In this document: positions 26,617-35,356 of the stretch, piece after piece | How positions within the stretch are numbered: the first letter of the stretch is position 1 | How the letters are laid out: every line of letters starts with the position of its first letter | Origin: Shimia sp. R10_1 | GTDB taxonomy: Bacteria; Pseudomonadota; Alphaproteobacteria; Rhodobacterales; Rhodobacteraceae | Assembly (NCBI RefSeq): GCF_017744095.1 | Contig: NZ_JAGHQX010000006.1 | Coordinates: 186,001 to 250,000 of the forward strand | Direction of reading: 5' to 3' | Length of the DNA stretch: 64,000 nt | The notes under the pieces: generated by a model | What the model was told of the DNA's origin: nothing | What the model saw: the letters and a program-made list of their open reading frames with translations, nothing else | The model's database searches: none | Program-made: the position numbers and the translations under genes

Positions 26617-27765
26617 ATGCCCAACCACATGTGGATGACGGCGGACCACACCGCTTTCGCCGACACCGTCAAACGCTTCATGGCCGAAGAGGTCACCCCA
26701 AACAACGCTGCCTGGACAGAGGCGGGCGTTGTCCCCAAAGACCTCTGGCGCAAAGCCGGGGAGCTTGGCATCCTCGGCGCCACCTTCCCCGAAGCCCACG
26801 GCGGCCTTGGCCTCTCGCGCCACTTTGACGCCATCACCTTTCTGGAACAGACTAAAGCCGGGGACAGCGGCTGGGGCGTTTCTGTCCACAACATTGCCGC
26901 CCACTACATCACCGCCTTCGGCTCTGAAGAGCAGCAGGCCCGCTGGCTGCCCGATCTCGCGACCGGGCGCAAAGTCGCTGCCATCGCCATGACCGAACCG
27001 GGCACAGGCTCCGATCTGCAGGCGGTCAAAACAACCGCGATCCGCGACGGCAATGAATATCTGATCAACGGGTCGAAAACCTTCATCACCAATGGCGGAT
27101 CCGCAGACCTCATCGTGCTGGTCGCCAAAACCGACCCAACCGCCAAAGGCAGGGGCGTCTCTCTCATCATTGTCGAAACCGAGGGCCTCGCAGGCTTCTC
27201 TGTTGGCCGCTGCCTCAAAAAGATGGGCATGAAACGCAACGACACCGCAGAGCTATCCTTTCAGGATGTGCGCGTCCCGCTGACCAACCTTCTGGGCACA
27301 GAAGAGGGCCAGGGCTTCATCCAGCTTATGAAACAGCTCCCATGGGAGCGCCTGATCCTCGGCTATATGGCGCTTGGAGCCTCCCAATGCGCGCTGGACC
27401 ATACGCTGGCCTATGTGAAAGAGCGCAAAGCCTTTGGCAAACGTGTGATGGATTTTCAGAACACCCGCTTCAAGCTTGCCGAATGCGCCACCAAAATCGA
27501 ACTGCTGGCCGCCTTCTGCGATCAATGCCTGGCCGAGCTCGACGCAGGCCAGCTCACCGCTGAAAAGGCCGCCATGGCCAAATGGTGGGGCACGCAAACC
27601 CAATGCGAAATTGTGGATGAATGCCTGCAGCTGCACGGCGGCTATGGCTATATGTCCGAATATCCAATCAGCGAGCTCTACACCGACGCCCGCGTACAAA
27701 AGATCTACGGCGGCACAAATGAGATCATGAAAGAAGTGATCGCCCGCTCGCTGGACGTCGACTAA
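26617..27765 (+). CDS. Acyl-CoA dehydrogenase, LCAD/IVD-like
   Basis: A 382-residue flavoprotein that makes the 2-enoyl-CoA. FAD/substrate motifs are TEPGTGSDLQ, ITNGGSADL and MGMKRNDTAEL. The C-terminal motif is YGGTNEIMKE; here Gly replaces the catalytic Glu of the YEGT type. Glu244 in LPWERLILGY sits where the catalytic base of long-chain and isovaleryl-CoA dehydrogenases lies. That points to a long or branched substrate, in keeping with the SCPx thiolase and racemase. Electrons would go to ETF. It is 17 bases after the MaoC gene, with AAGGAAC upstream of the ATG. Confidence 0.93.
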   Translation: MPNHMWMTADHTAFADTVKRFMAEEVTPNNAAWTEAGVVPKDLWRKAGELGILGATFPEAHGGLGLSRHFDAITFLEQTKAGDSGWGVSVHNIAAHYITAFGSEEQQARWLPDLATGRKVAAIAMTEPGTGSDLQAVKTTAIRDGNEYLINGSKTFITNGGSADLIVLVAKTDPTAKGRGVSLIIVETEGLAGFSVGRCLKKMGMKRNDTAELSFQDVRVPLTNLLGTEEGQGFIQLMKQLPWERLILGYMALGASQCALDHTLAYVKERKAFGKRVMDFQNTRFKLAECATKIELLAAFCDQCLAELDAGQLTAEKAAMAKWWGTQTQCEIVDECLQLHGGYGYMSEYPISELYTDARVQKIYGGTNEIMKEVIARSLDVD

Positions 27766-27777
27766 GGACCCTCAAAA

Positions 27778-28617
27778 ATGAGCAAACTCTCAGGAAAGCT
27801 GACAGGCAAAACCGCCTATATCACCGGCGCAGGCAATGGCATCGGCCGCGCTGTCGCCCTGAAACTCGCCCGCGAAGGCGCCAATGTCGTGGTCAACGAT
27901 CTCGAAGAAGCCCCCGCGCAGGCCGTGGTCGATGAAATCACCGCGTCTGGTGGCAGGGCCATTGTAGTGCCTGGCTCCGTCACCGAGGATGGCTTTGCCG
28001 AACGTTTCATCGGCGCAGGTGTCTCCAAATGGAACGCCATCGACATCATCGTCAACAATGCCGGCTACACATGGGACAGCCTCATCGGCCATATGACCGA
28101 CGATCAGTTTGACGCCATGATGGATGTCCACGTCAAAGCGCCCTTCCGCATCCTGCGTGCCGCCTCTGGCTTCATCAAAGGCGCGGCCACCCAGGAGGCT
28201 GAGGCCGGTCAGGAGGTCTTCCGCAAGGTGGTGAACATCTCCTCCATCGCGGGCACAGGCGGCAATGTGGGTCAGGCCAACTACGCTTCGGCCAAATCCG
28301 CCGTACTGGGCCTCACCAAAACACTGGCCAAAGAATGGGGCCGCTTTAAGGTGAACGTGAACTGCGTCGCCTTTGGCTATATCGAAACCCGCCTCACCGA
28401 GGCCACCAACGAGAAGAAATCCATCACTGTGGATGGCAACACTGTCGGCATCGGCATCCCCGAAAAAGTCGCCACCGGGTTTGCCGCCATGGTGCCGCTG
28501 GGCCGCCCCGGCACACCTGAAGAAGCAGCCGATGGCGTCTATCTCTTCTGCTGCCCCGAAAGCAACTATGTCAGCGGCCAGACCCTGACGGTTGGCGGTG
28601 GTCTGAACGGCACCTAA
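27778..28617 (+). CDS. SDR-family 3-hydroxyacyl-CoA dehydrogenase
   Basis: A 279-residue classical short-chain dehydrogenase. The cofactor motif TGAGNGIGRAVALKLA and an acidic residue after the second strand (VNDLEEAP) favour NAD. NNAGYTWD and the catalytic Tyr/Lys (NYASAKSAV) are present, with NISSIAG carrying the Ser. In this operon it would oxidise the (R)-3-hydroxyacyl-CoA made by the MaoC pair, the job of the MFE-2 dehydrogenase. It begins 12 bases after the acyl-CoA dehydrogenase with TAAGGACC upstream, and is the last gene before a long structured spacer. Confidence 0.92.
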   Translation: MSKLSGKLTGKTAYITGAGNGIGRAVALKLAREGANVVVNDLEEAPAQAVVDEITASGGRAIVVPGSVTEDGFAERFIGAGVSKWNAIDIIVNNAGYTWDSLIGHMTDDQFDAMMDVHVKAPFRILRAASGFIKGAATQEAEAGQEVFRKVVNISSIAGTGGNVGQANYASAKSAVLGLTKTLAKEWGRFKVNVNCVAFGYIETRLTEATNEKKSITVDGNTVGIGIPEKVATGFAAMVPLGRPGTPEEAADGVYLFCCPESNYVSGQTLTVGGGLNGT

Positions 28618-28620
28618 AAA

Positions 28621-28717
28621 GGCCCGACTGCAAGTCGGGCTGCGCCGTCCCGCCCCGTTTTGTCGGAGACAAACCTTAGGTTTGGTGGGGCGGCGCATTC
28701 GCACCACCCCGCGGGAC
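28621..28717. other. Highly structured intergenic element before the racemase gene
   Basis: Several nested inverted repeats fill this 97-base stretch. GCCCGACT/AGTCGGGC (28622-28629 with 28633-28640) is an 8-bp hairpin. GTCCCGC (28647-28653) can pair with GCGGGAC (28711-28717). Competing with that, GCGCCG plus CCCC (28642-28656) can pair with GGGGCGGCGC (28687-28696). TTTGTC/GACAAA (28659-28673) and AAACC/GGTTT (28671-28683) form small inner stems that exclude each other. It may be a terminator plus attenuator, a dispersed repeat or a structured RNA; the sequence alone does not decide. Confidence 0.55.
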
Positions 28718-28751
28718 TATGCAGCCCTCGGCTCTCATGATTGGACCACAC

Positions 28752-29840
28752 ATGCTCCAAGGCACACGCATCATCGAAATCGAAGGCCTCGGCCCCGGCC
28801 CCTTCGCCGCCATGCTGCTCGCGGACCTTGGCGCGGATGTCATCACCATCCACCGCAAAACCGCCGCCGCAATCACCGCGGATCAATCCGTGCTCGACCG
28901 CGGCAAACGCTCCATCGCGCTTGATCTGAAAGACCCGGAGGATCTCGCCTCCGCCATGGCGCTGATCGCATCCGCCGACGCTTTGATCGAAGGCTTTCGT
29001 CCCGGTGTGATGGAACGCTTGGGCCTTGGCCCTTCCGAGTGCCACGCCGACAATCCCGCGCTGGTTTATGGCCGTATGACTGGCTGGGGCCAGACCGGAC
29101 CACGCGCCCAGACCGCGGGGCATGATCTCAATTACATCGCTCAATCCGGCGCGCTTTGGTATGCCTCAGAGCCCGGCACCCCGCCCATCACCCCCGCCAC
29201 GCTGGTGGGCGACATCGGCGGCGGCGCACTTTATCTGGTGATCGGCATCCTCTCCGGCATTCTCAACGCGCGCAGCACCGGACAGGGCACCGTGGTGGAC
29301 GCCGCCATTGTCGATGGCTCCGCCCATATGATGACCTTGCTCATGGCCCTGCGTCAGGGTGGTGGCCTGTCGATGGAGCGTGGCCACAGCCTGCTGGACG
29401 GTCCGCATTGGTCCCGCAGCTACGTCTGCGCCGATGGCGGCCATGTCTCCGTGCAATGTCTGGAGCCTCAGTTCTACGCCGAATTTCTGGAGAGAATGGG
29501 TCTCAGCGACGATCCGGAATTTGCCCGCCAGCACGACGCCACCCTCTGGCCCAAGCTCACCGCGCGCCTGTCCGATCTCTTTCTGTCAGCGCCACGCCTG
29601 CATTGGGACAGCCTGTTTTCCGGCTCTGATGCCTGCGTCGCCGTGGTGCTTTCGCCCGAGGAAAGCGCGCAGTCTCCGCATATGGCCGCGCGTCAGGTCT
29701 GGCATCATCCGGACGGCAATCTGCAAGCCGCCCCTGCTCCGCGTTTTGATGGGAAGGTGCCGCAGATCAACCCTGCCCCCAAACGTGGGGAACATACGGC
29801 GGAGATTCTGGCGGAGCTGGCCAAGGCCGGGCGTCAATAG
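28752..29840 (+). CDS. Alpha-methylacyl-CoA racemase (CaiB/BaiF family III)
   Basis: A 362-residue family III CoA transferase fold. The catalytic set of alpha-methylacyl-CoA racemases is present: His in AGHDLNYIAQSG, Asp in LVGDIGGGAL and Glu in LEPQFYAEFL. RGKRSIALDLKDP, GQGTVVDAAIVDG, HSLLDG and GSDACVAVVLS also match the racemase subgroup rather than the transferases. It would interconvert (2R)- and (2S)-2-methylacyl-CoAs so that the dehydrogenase can act. The start is not certain; ATG 28752 matches the family start (LQGTRIIEIEG), with no clear ribosome site. It follows the structured spacer, so it may be differently regulated from the rest. Confidence 0.9.
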   Translation: MLQGTRIIEIEGLGPGPFAAMLLADLGADVITIHRKTAAAITADQSVLDRGKRSIALDLKDPEDLASAMALIASADALIEGFRPGVMERLGLGPSECHADNPALVYGRMTGWGQTGPRAQTAGHDLNYIAQSGALWYASEPGTPPITPATLVGDIGGGALYLVIGILSGILNARSTGQGTVVDAAIVDGSAHMMTLLMALRQGGGLSMERGHSLLDGPHWSRSYVCADGGHVSVQCLEPQFYAEFLERMGLSDDPEFARQHDATLWPKLTARLSDLFLSAPRLHWDSLFSGSDACVAVVLSPEESAQSPHMAARQVWHHPDGNLQAAPAPRFDGKVPQINPAPKRGEHTAEILAELAKAGRQ

Positions 29841-29875
29841 AGCTGTTTGCCAGCTGGCAACGCGCGGTCCACTAA

Positions 29876-29904
29876 CAAAAAAGAGGCGCGCAAAAACGCA
29901 CCTC
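29876..29904 (-). terminator. Intrinsic terminator of hemE
   Basis: On the minus strand GAGGTGCG (29904-29897), loop TTTTTG, CGCGCCTC (29890-29883), then TTTTTTG. One pair is G-U. The stem and T-run fit a terminator 60-80 bases after the hemE stop. Confidence 0.75.
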
Positions 29905-29963
29905 CGCAATACCGTCGCGATACAGACGCAATACCGACGTTCAAAAACGTGGTTAACGCGGGC

Positions 29964-30995
29964 TCAGCGCCCACGCAACGCGTCGATCATCAGCTGCACA
30001 TTTTCCGGATCCGCATCCGGTGTGATGCCATGGCCAAGATTGAAGATATGCGGCCCCTTGCTGAAGGCATCGACAATCTTACGAGTCTCATCCACCAGCG
30101 CCTGACCACCTGTAACCATATGGGAAGACTTGAGATTTCCCTGAACACAGCCGTCAATCTGCACGTGCTCTGCGGCCCATTGCGGCGTCACACCGTCATC
30201 CAGCGCCACACAATCCGCCCCCGTCGCCTTGGCAAAGCCCACATAGCGCTGTCCCGCGCCACGCGGGAAGGCAATGATCGGCACATCCGGATGTTTCGCC
30301 TTCAGCTCAGCAATGATTTTATTAGCAGGTTCAAGGGCATAGCGGTCAAAATCTGCCCCCTTAAGAGAGCCCGCCCAGCTGTCAAACAGCTTCACAACCT
30401 CCGCCCCAGCCTCAATCTGCTTGGACAGATAATCAATGGTCCCTTCGGTCAAACGATCTATAATCGCTTGAAACAACTCAGGATTTTCGTCCTTCAGCTT
30501 ATGCGCTGGCCCCTGATCAGGCGTCCCCCGCCCCGCAACCATATAGGTCGCCACCGTCCAGGGCGCTCCGGCAAAGCCAATCAGCGTGGTTTCCTTGGGC
30601 AGTTCCTGCCGCAGGATTCGAACAGTTTCATAAACAGGATCAAGGGTTTGGTGGATTTCACTGGCCGGTTTCAGCTTGTCAAAATCCGCCTGTTTTTCGA
30701 TTGTGGAAAGCCGTGGACCTTCCCCCGTGACAAACCACAAATCCGCCCCCAACGCCTGCGGCAAAAGCAGGATGTCAGCAAACAGGATAGAGGCATCAAA
30801 GCCATAACGACGGATCGGCTGCAGCGTCACTTCAGCGGCCAATTTGCTGTTATAACAAAGGGATAGAAAGTCACCCGCCTGCGCCCGCGTGGCGCGATAC
30901 TCCGGCAGATAGCGCCCCGCCTGCCGCATCATCCAGATCGGCGGCGTGTCCAGCGTCTCCCCCGCCAATGCGCGCAGGATCGTCTTCTCGGCCAT
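29964..30995 (-). CDS. hemE: Uroporphyrinogen decarboxylase
   Basis: A 343-residue cytosolic enzyme that converts uroporphyrinogen III to coproporphyrinogen III. The N-terminal signature [17 protein letters not shown] and the later [15 protein letters not shown] and LGHGI motifs are standard. Arg and Asp residues of the active site are present in RQAGR and ILFADILL. It is divergent from hemC across 104 bases, so the two haem genes share a regulatory region. AAGGGG precedes the ATG. Confidence 0.97.
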   Translation of the reverse strand: MAEKTILRALAGETLDTPPIWMMRQAGRYLPEYRATRAQAGDFLSLCYNSKLAAEVTLQPIRRYGFDASILFADILLLPQALGADLWFVTGEGPRLSTIEKQADFDKLKPASEIHQTLDPVYETVRILRQELPKETTLIGFAGAPWTVATYMVAGRGTPDQGPAHKLKDENPELFQAIIDRLTEGTIDYLSKQIEAGAEVVKLFDSWAGSLKGADFDRYALEPANKIIAELKAKHPDVPIIAFPRGAGQRYVGFAKATGADCVALDDGVTPQWAAEHVQIDGCVQGNLKSSHMVTGGQALVDETRKIVDAFSKGPHIFNLGHGITPDADPENVQLMIDALRGR

Positions 30996-31099
30996 GGTTT
31001 CCCCTTTCCAATGTGTCGCCTTCGTCGTCTGGCACCAGCGTCAAGATGTCAAGGCCAGAGCGCTTGTCAGGACACCCTGTCGCGGCTATCCCTGCGCCT

Positions 31100-32056
31100 A
31101 TGACCGTGACATTGCCCTCCCCCGACTCGACGCTGAAAATCGGCACCCGTGGCTCCCCCCTCGCCTTGGCGCAAGCCTATGAAACTAGGCGCAGATTGAT
31201 GGCTGCCTTTGATCTGCCAGAGGCCGCGTTTGAGATCGTGGTGATCACCACATCCGGTGACAACGCACAGCTGATCGCCAAAGACAAACCGCTCAAAGAG
31301 CTGGGTGGCAAAGGACTTTTCACCAAGGAAATCGAAGAGGCCATGCTGGCCGGCAGCATCGACATCGCTGTCCACTCGATGAAAGACATGCCCGTCCTGC
31401 AGCCCGACGGCCTGCTGCTTGACACCTACCTACCCCGCGAAGACACCCGCGATGCGTTTGTGTCGCCCAACCACGCCTCTCTGGCGGATCTGCCTGAGGG
31501 TGCAACGGTCGGCACATCCAGTCTGCGCCGCCGCGCTCAGCTCTTGAATTACCGCAATGATCTCAATGTGGTAGAGTTCCGCGGCAACGTGCAGACCCGC
31601 CTGAAAAAACTCTCTGACAATGTCGCGGATTGCACCTTCTTGGCCATGGCGGGCCTCAACCGTTTGGAGATGTCCCACGTCGCCACCAGCGCCATTGAGC
31701 CCGAAGATATGCTGCCCGCCGTCGCCCAAGGCGCCATCGGCATCGAGCGCCGCGCCGAGGATATGAACACCGCCGCGATGCTGGAGGCGATCCACGACAC
31801 GCCAACCGGCCAGCGCCTTGCCGCGGAACGCTCTTTCCTGGCCGCGCTCGATGGCTCTTGTGAAACGCCGATTGCTGCCCTTGCGGAGCTTGATGGCACC
31901 ACGCTCCGCCTGCGCGGTGAAGTCCTGCGGCCTAATGGATCTGAAAGCCTCAGCGACGACCAGACCGCTCCAATCGAAGATGGCGCAGAGCTCGGAAAAG
32001 CCATGGCAGCGCAACTGCTTAAACGCGGCGGGCCCGGTTTCTTTGACTGGCGCTGA
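31100..32056 (+). CDS. hemC: Porphobilinogen deaminase (hydroxymethylbilane synthase)
   Basis: A 318-residue enzyme that joins four porphobilinogens into hydroxymethylbilane, covalently holding a dipyrromethane cofactor. KIGTRGSPLALAQ, KDMPVLQPDGL, GTSSLRRRAQL and the cofactor-binding Cys in LDGSCETPIAAL are all present. The ATG at 31100 is chosen near the conserved start. The longer frame overlaps the start of hemE and is rejected. No strong ribosome site is seen before it, which is odd for a housekeeping gene. Confidence 0.96.
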   Translation: MTVTLPSPDSTLKIGTRGSPLALAQAYETRRRLMAAFDLPEAAFEIVVITTSGDNAQLIAKDKPLKELGGKGLFTKEIEEAMLAGSIDIAVHSMKDMPVLQPDGLLLDTYLPREDTRDAFVSPNHASLADLPEGATVGTSSLRRRAQLLNYRNDLNVVEFRGNVQTRLKKLSDNVADCTFLAMAGLNRLEMSHVATSAIEPEDMLPAVAQGAIGIERRAEDMNTAAMLEAIHDTPTGQRLAAERSFLAALDGSCETPIAALAELDGTTLRLRGEVLRPNGSESLSDDQTAPIEDGAELGKAMAAQLLKRGGPGFFDWR

Positions 32057-32082
32057 TCGTCAATATCCACCTGAACAAAACA

Positions 32083-32113
32083 AAAAAGCGCCGGTCCTCG
32101 CCGGCGCTTTTCT
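32083..32113. terminator. Bidirectional terminator between hemC and hemF
   Basis: AAAAGCGCCGG, a short TCCT-type loop and the inverted CCGGCGCTTTT give a stem of about 10 bp with A-run and T-run flanks. It serves hemC on the plus strand and hemF on the minus strand. Confidence 0.85.
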
Positions 32114-32117
32114 TATA

Positions 32118-33011
32118 TCAGACCCACTTTGCCAGCGGCGGCAGGCTCATCAAGACCGCGTTGGCATCATGGCCAGTCTCAAGCCCAAACTTGGTGCCGC
32201 GATCATAGACGAGATTGTATTCGGCATAGAGCCCGCGGTGCACCAGCTGCGCGTCTTTCTCCGCATCACCAAATGCCTGCACGCGGCGTTTTTCAATCAG
32301 CGGCAGGAAGGCTGGCAGGAATGCCCGACCTATGTCCTGGATAAACGCAAAATCCGCCGCCCAATCACCAGTGTTGTGATCATCCAGAAAGATGCCGCCA
32401 ACACCACGCGCGCGATTGCGGTGTGGAATGTAAAAATACTCGTCTGCCCAAGCCTTTAGCCGTGGATACTCTGCCTCGCCATGCTTGTCGCAATGCGCCT
32501 TCTGAACGGCGTGGAAATGCGCCGTATCCGCATCATATTCAAGACAAGGATTAAGGTCGGATCCGCCGCCAAACCACCAGCCGTGCGGGGTCCAGAACAT
32601 CCGCGTGTTCATGTGGACAGCCGGGCAATGCGGGTTTTGCATATGCGCCACAAGGCTGATTCCAGAGGCCCAAAAACGCGGGTCGGACTTCATCTCCGGA
32701 AAGCCCTTGCGCGCCGCCATTGCTGCCTGCGCACGCTCTCCCAATTCGCCATAAACGGTGGAGACATTGACGCCGACTTTCTCAAACACGCGTCCGCCGC
32801 GCATCACCGACATCAGGCCGCCACCCGCGTCAGATCCATCCGCGCTGGCGCGTTTGGTCTCGGTCACCTCAAAGCGCCCCGCCGTTTGATCGGCAAAGGG
32901 GCCTTCGGCATGGGTATCCTCAAGCCCTTCAAAAGCCGCGACAATTTCATCGCGCAACGAGCGAAACCACGCGCTCGCGGTTTGCTTTTCGGTCTCCATC
33001 GATGCGCTCAT
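32118..33011 (-). CDS. hemF: Oxygen-dependent coproporphyrinogen III oxidase
   Basis: A 297-residue enzyme that oxidatively decarboxylates coproporphyrinogen III with O2. The family blocks GGGLMSVMRGGRVFEKVGVN, HMQNPHCPAVHMNTRMF, FGGGSDLNP and YAEYNLVYDRGTKFGL are clear. The oxygen-independent counterpart hemN lies 16 kb away beside fnrL, so the organism can make haem with or without oxygen. No FNR box was seen before hemF. AGAGG precedes the ATG. Confidence 0.97.
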   Translation of the reverse strand: MSASMETEKQTASAWFRSLRDEIVAAFEGLEDTHAEGPFADQTAGRFEVTETKRASADGSDAGGGLMSVMRGGRVFEKVGVNVSTVYGELGERAQAAMAARKGFPEMKSDPRFWASGISLVAHMQNPHCPAVHMNTRMFWTPHGWWFGGGSDLNPCLEYDADTAHFHAVQKAHCDKHGEAEYPRLKAWADEYFYIPHRNRARGVGGIFLDDHNTGDWAADFAFIQDIGRAFLPAFLPLIEKRRVQAFGDAEKDAQLVHRGLYAEYNLVYDRGTKFGLETGHDANAVLMSLPPLAKWV

Positions 33012-33071
33012 GCTCGCCTCTTTGTCTGTTCAGATGCCGCCACGGTCCAAAGCCGACCGGCGTAAATTTAT

Positions 33072-33872
33072 TTAGTGTGCGGGTGTGCTCACCGTATCGA
33101 GAAGCGAACGGCCGCCATCAACTGTCACGATTTGGCCGGTCATGAAGCCCGATGCCTCTGAGGACAGGAACTGCACCGCATCCGCCAACTCTCCCGGTGC
33201 CGCGATCCGGCCAAGGGGGGTGTGCTGCTCAATCTCATTGCGACAATCGCGATTGTCCTTCAGCGCGGTCTGCAGGCTTGCCGACATCACCGAACCAATC
33301 GCAACCGCATTCACGCGAATCCGTTCCGGCGCCAGCGCCACCGCCATCGCGCGCGTCATCTGATCCAGCGCCGCTGTCGCAATGGAATAGCCGAGCAGAT
33401 CAGGCTGTGAACGTTGCGCTGCAATCGAGGAGAGGTTCACGATCGCTCCGGCAGAGCCTTCTTCCTTGCCTTCTGCCTGTTTGATCATCCGCTTGGCCAC
33501 GATCTGGCTGAGCTTTAGCGACGTCATCAGGTTTTGCTGCAACATCAGCTCAACGGACGCATCATCCGGATTGAGCGGGTCACTGGTGGTCACCTGTCGG
33601 CAGCCATTGATCAAAATATCAATCTGATCAAAGGCATCAATGGTGGCTGAGATCAGATTGTTGATTGTCAGTTTCTCACGCAGATCGCCTGCGAAGGTAC
33701 GCACATTGCCCTCCTCAGGGCGCGTGCCAAACTCTGTGCAGAGCCGCTCTTCGTCCATGTCAGCAAACATAACATTGGCCCCGTGCTCCACAAAATGCCG
33801 CCCCACCGCCAGCCCGATCCCGTTGGCCGAGCCGGTGATAATCGCGGTCTTACCTGCAATTGAAAATGACAT
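33072..33872 (-). CDS. SDR-family oxidoreductase
   Basis: A 266-residue short-chain dehydrogenase. It has the cofactor motif TGSANGIGLAVGRHF, an acidic ADMDEE after the second strand suggesting NAD, VNLSSIAA with the Ser, and a catalytic block that reads YSIATAALD. There the family Y-x3-K is altered: Tyr is followed by SIAT, so the usual Lys is missing at the +4 place. Either the Lys role is taken elsewhere or the protein is not a normal SDR catalyst. The substrate is unknown. It stands between hemF and an RsmC-like gene on the same strand. Confidence 0.85.
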   Translation of the reverse strand: MSFSIAGKTAIITGSANGIGLAVGRHFVEHGANVMFADMDEERLCTEFGTRPEEGNVRTFAGDLREKLTINNLISATIDAFDQIDILINGCRQVTTSDPLNPDDASVELMLQQNLMTSLKLSQIVAKRMIKQAEGKEEGSAGAIVNLSSIAAQRSQPDLLGYSIATAALDQMTRAMAVALAPERIRVNAVAIGSVMSASLQTALKDNRDCRNEIEQHTPLGRIAAPGELADAVQFLSSEASGFMTGQIVTVDGGRSLLDTVSTPAH

Positions 33873-33918
33873 CTACGATCCCCATCACGCTGTCATGTTG
33901 TCGGCTCAAAAGCCTGCC

Positions 33919-34902
33919 TCAGCCGCGTGTGCGGCTGGGACGCTGCGCCTTTAGTACCTTGAAACGCGTGTCACCAGCAACGTCTTCGACCTCTTTGAAG
34001 GCCTCTCGCAGCGTTGCTTCATACGGCAGATGCCGATTTGCCACCATCCACAGCTGACCGGACGGCGCGAGCATCTTGGCTGCCGCATGTATGAAAGATT
34101 TACCGAGATCCGGCTCGGCTTTCCGCCCGGTGTGAAACGGCGGGTTCATCACCACCGTATCCACGCGATGCCCGGGCTTGAAGTTTGTGGCATCGGCCCA
34201 ATGAAACTGCGCCCGCGGGTCGATCACATTGGTTTTGGCACAGTCCAGCGCTGTGTGATCCGCTTCGACAAGATGCAAGACCTCAACGCCGTCACGATGC
34301 ACAATATGGGACGACAGATAGCCCCAGCCCGCACCAAGATCAGCGACAACGCGACCAAGCTTGGCCGGCAAGGCTTCAACCAGCATGGCGGAGGCCGGGT
34401 CCACCGCATCTGCGCTGAAAACCCCGGGACGTGTGGTGTACCCACCTGCGATCTCAGTGGCCTCACCGGCCTTCCAGTCTGCGAAATCTCCGCCATCAAA
34501 CCAAAACAGCCGACCATGAGCTTTGGTGAAGGCTCCAAGCATATCCGCGCGTTTGCGGCACTCTTTATAGAGGCTGTCGACACCATCGGTTTTCTGCCCG
34601 TCTACAATGACAAGCGGCGCAACCGCACAGGCGCGGGCAATCAGATCCCGGGCCAGCGCTTTGGCGCGCGGCAGCACAACCAAAGCTGCGGCATAGGAAC
34701 CCTCTTCCACCACTTCGGCGCTATAGCCGACCTGCGCGAAGGCATAATGATCCGGCTTTAATGGCTGAATGATCGCGCTACGGTCACGTGGCAGCGCGCT
34801 CAGATCATAACCGACGCGCGGCCCAAAAACGGCAATACGCCCTTCGAGGGGAAGGGCGAGGCCGTGCTCATCTACGGCCAAAGACAATCTGCTGTGAGAC
34901 AT
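33919..34902 (-). CDS. RsmC-like 16S rRNA (guanine-N2) methyltransferase
   Basis: A 327-residue protein with the two-domain layout of RsmC/RlmG: a degenerate N-terminal methyltransferase-like half and a C-terminal class I half with VADLGAGWGYLSSHIV (SAM loop), VEADHTALDCAK, and NPPFHTG, the catalytic N-P-P-F block for guanine N2. It should modify one guanine in 16S or 23S rRNA; which one cannot be decided here. The ATG at 34902 immediately follows a GTG, and no strong ribosome site is visible. clpS lies 28 bases upstream on the same strand. Confidence 0.9.
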   Translation of the reverse strand: MSHSRLSLAVDEHGLALPLEGRIAVFGPRVGYDLSALPRDRSAIIQPLKPDHYAFAQVGYSAEVVEEGSYAAALVVLPRAKALARDLIARACAVAPLVIVDGQKTDGVDSLYKECRKRADMLGAFTKAHGRLFWFDGGDFADWKAGEATEIAGGYTTRPGVFSADAVDPASAMLVEALPAKLGRVVADLGAGWGYLSSHIVHRDGVEVLHLVEADHTALDCAKTNVIDPRAQFHWADATNFKPGHRVDTVVMNPPFHTGRKAEPDLGKSFIHAAAKMLAPSGQLWMVANRHLPYEATLREAFKEVEDVAGDTRFKVLKAQRPSRTRG

Positions 34903-34930
34903 CACGCTTTGGTGACACGGCCTACGCCGG

Positions 34931-35269
34931 TCATTCCTTTTCCATGGTGCATTGCAACGGATGCTGATGGCGCTGTGCCAGATCCATCACTTGGGTAACC
35001 TTGGTTTCGGCGATTTCATGACTGAACACCCCGACCACAGCGACACCCTTCTTGTGCACGGTCAACATGATTTCGAATGCCTGTGCGTGCGTCATTCCAA
35101 AAAAACGCTCAAGCACATGCACCACAAACTCCATCGGCGTGTAGTCATCATTCAGAAGCAGCACTTTGTAAAGCGGAGGCTTTTTCGTGCGCACACGTGT
35201 TTCAAGCGCGACACCAAGGTCGCCGCCATCATCATCGCCCATGCTCATGCGTAGGTTCGGAAAGGTCAT
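34931..35269 (-). CDS. clpS: ATP-dependent Clp protease adaptor ClpS
   Basis: A 112-residue adaptor that recognises N-degron residues and hands substrates to ClpA. The core block is present: [25 protein letters not shown], with the conserved Asn/Asp residues that bind the amino group, [21 protein letters not shown] and the downstream [18 protein letters not shown] end. Start choice is uncertain (ATG 35269, or a later ATG at 35248 or 35242); none has a strong ribosome site. It is separate from clpA (2284-4611) and lies before the RsmC-like gene. Confidence 0.95.
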   Translation of the reverse strand: MTFPNLRMSMGDDDGGDLGVALETRVRTKKPPLYKVLLLNDDYTPMEFVVHVLERFFGMTHAQAFEIMLTVHKKGVAVVGVFSHEIAETKVTQVMDLAQRHQHPLQCTMEKE

Positions 35270-35356
35270 ATTCACAAGAATCCGGTTTGTGGTTAGCTGT
35301 TTATATAACCTGTAGATGGTTTAAGAAAAGAGGTCTCACTCAATCGGACTTAATTG

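Noticed and set aside
30612-30626. GGATTCGAACAG, like a tRNA T-loop
   Set aside because: It is inside hemE, with no acceptor or anticodon arms around it.
33607-33622. TTGAT and ATCAA half-sites inside an SDR gene
   Set aside because: The spacer is 6 bases instead of 4, and the site is inside a coding region.
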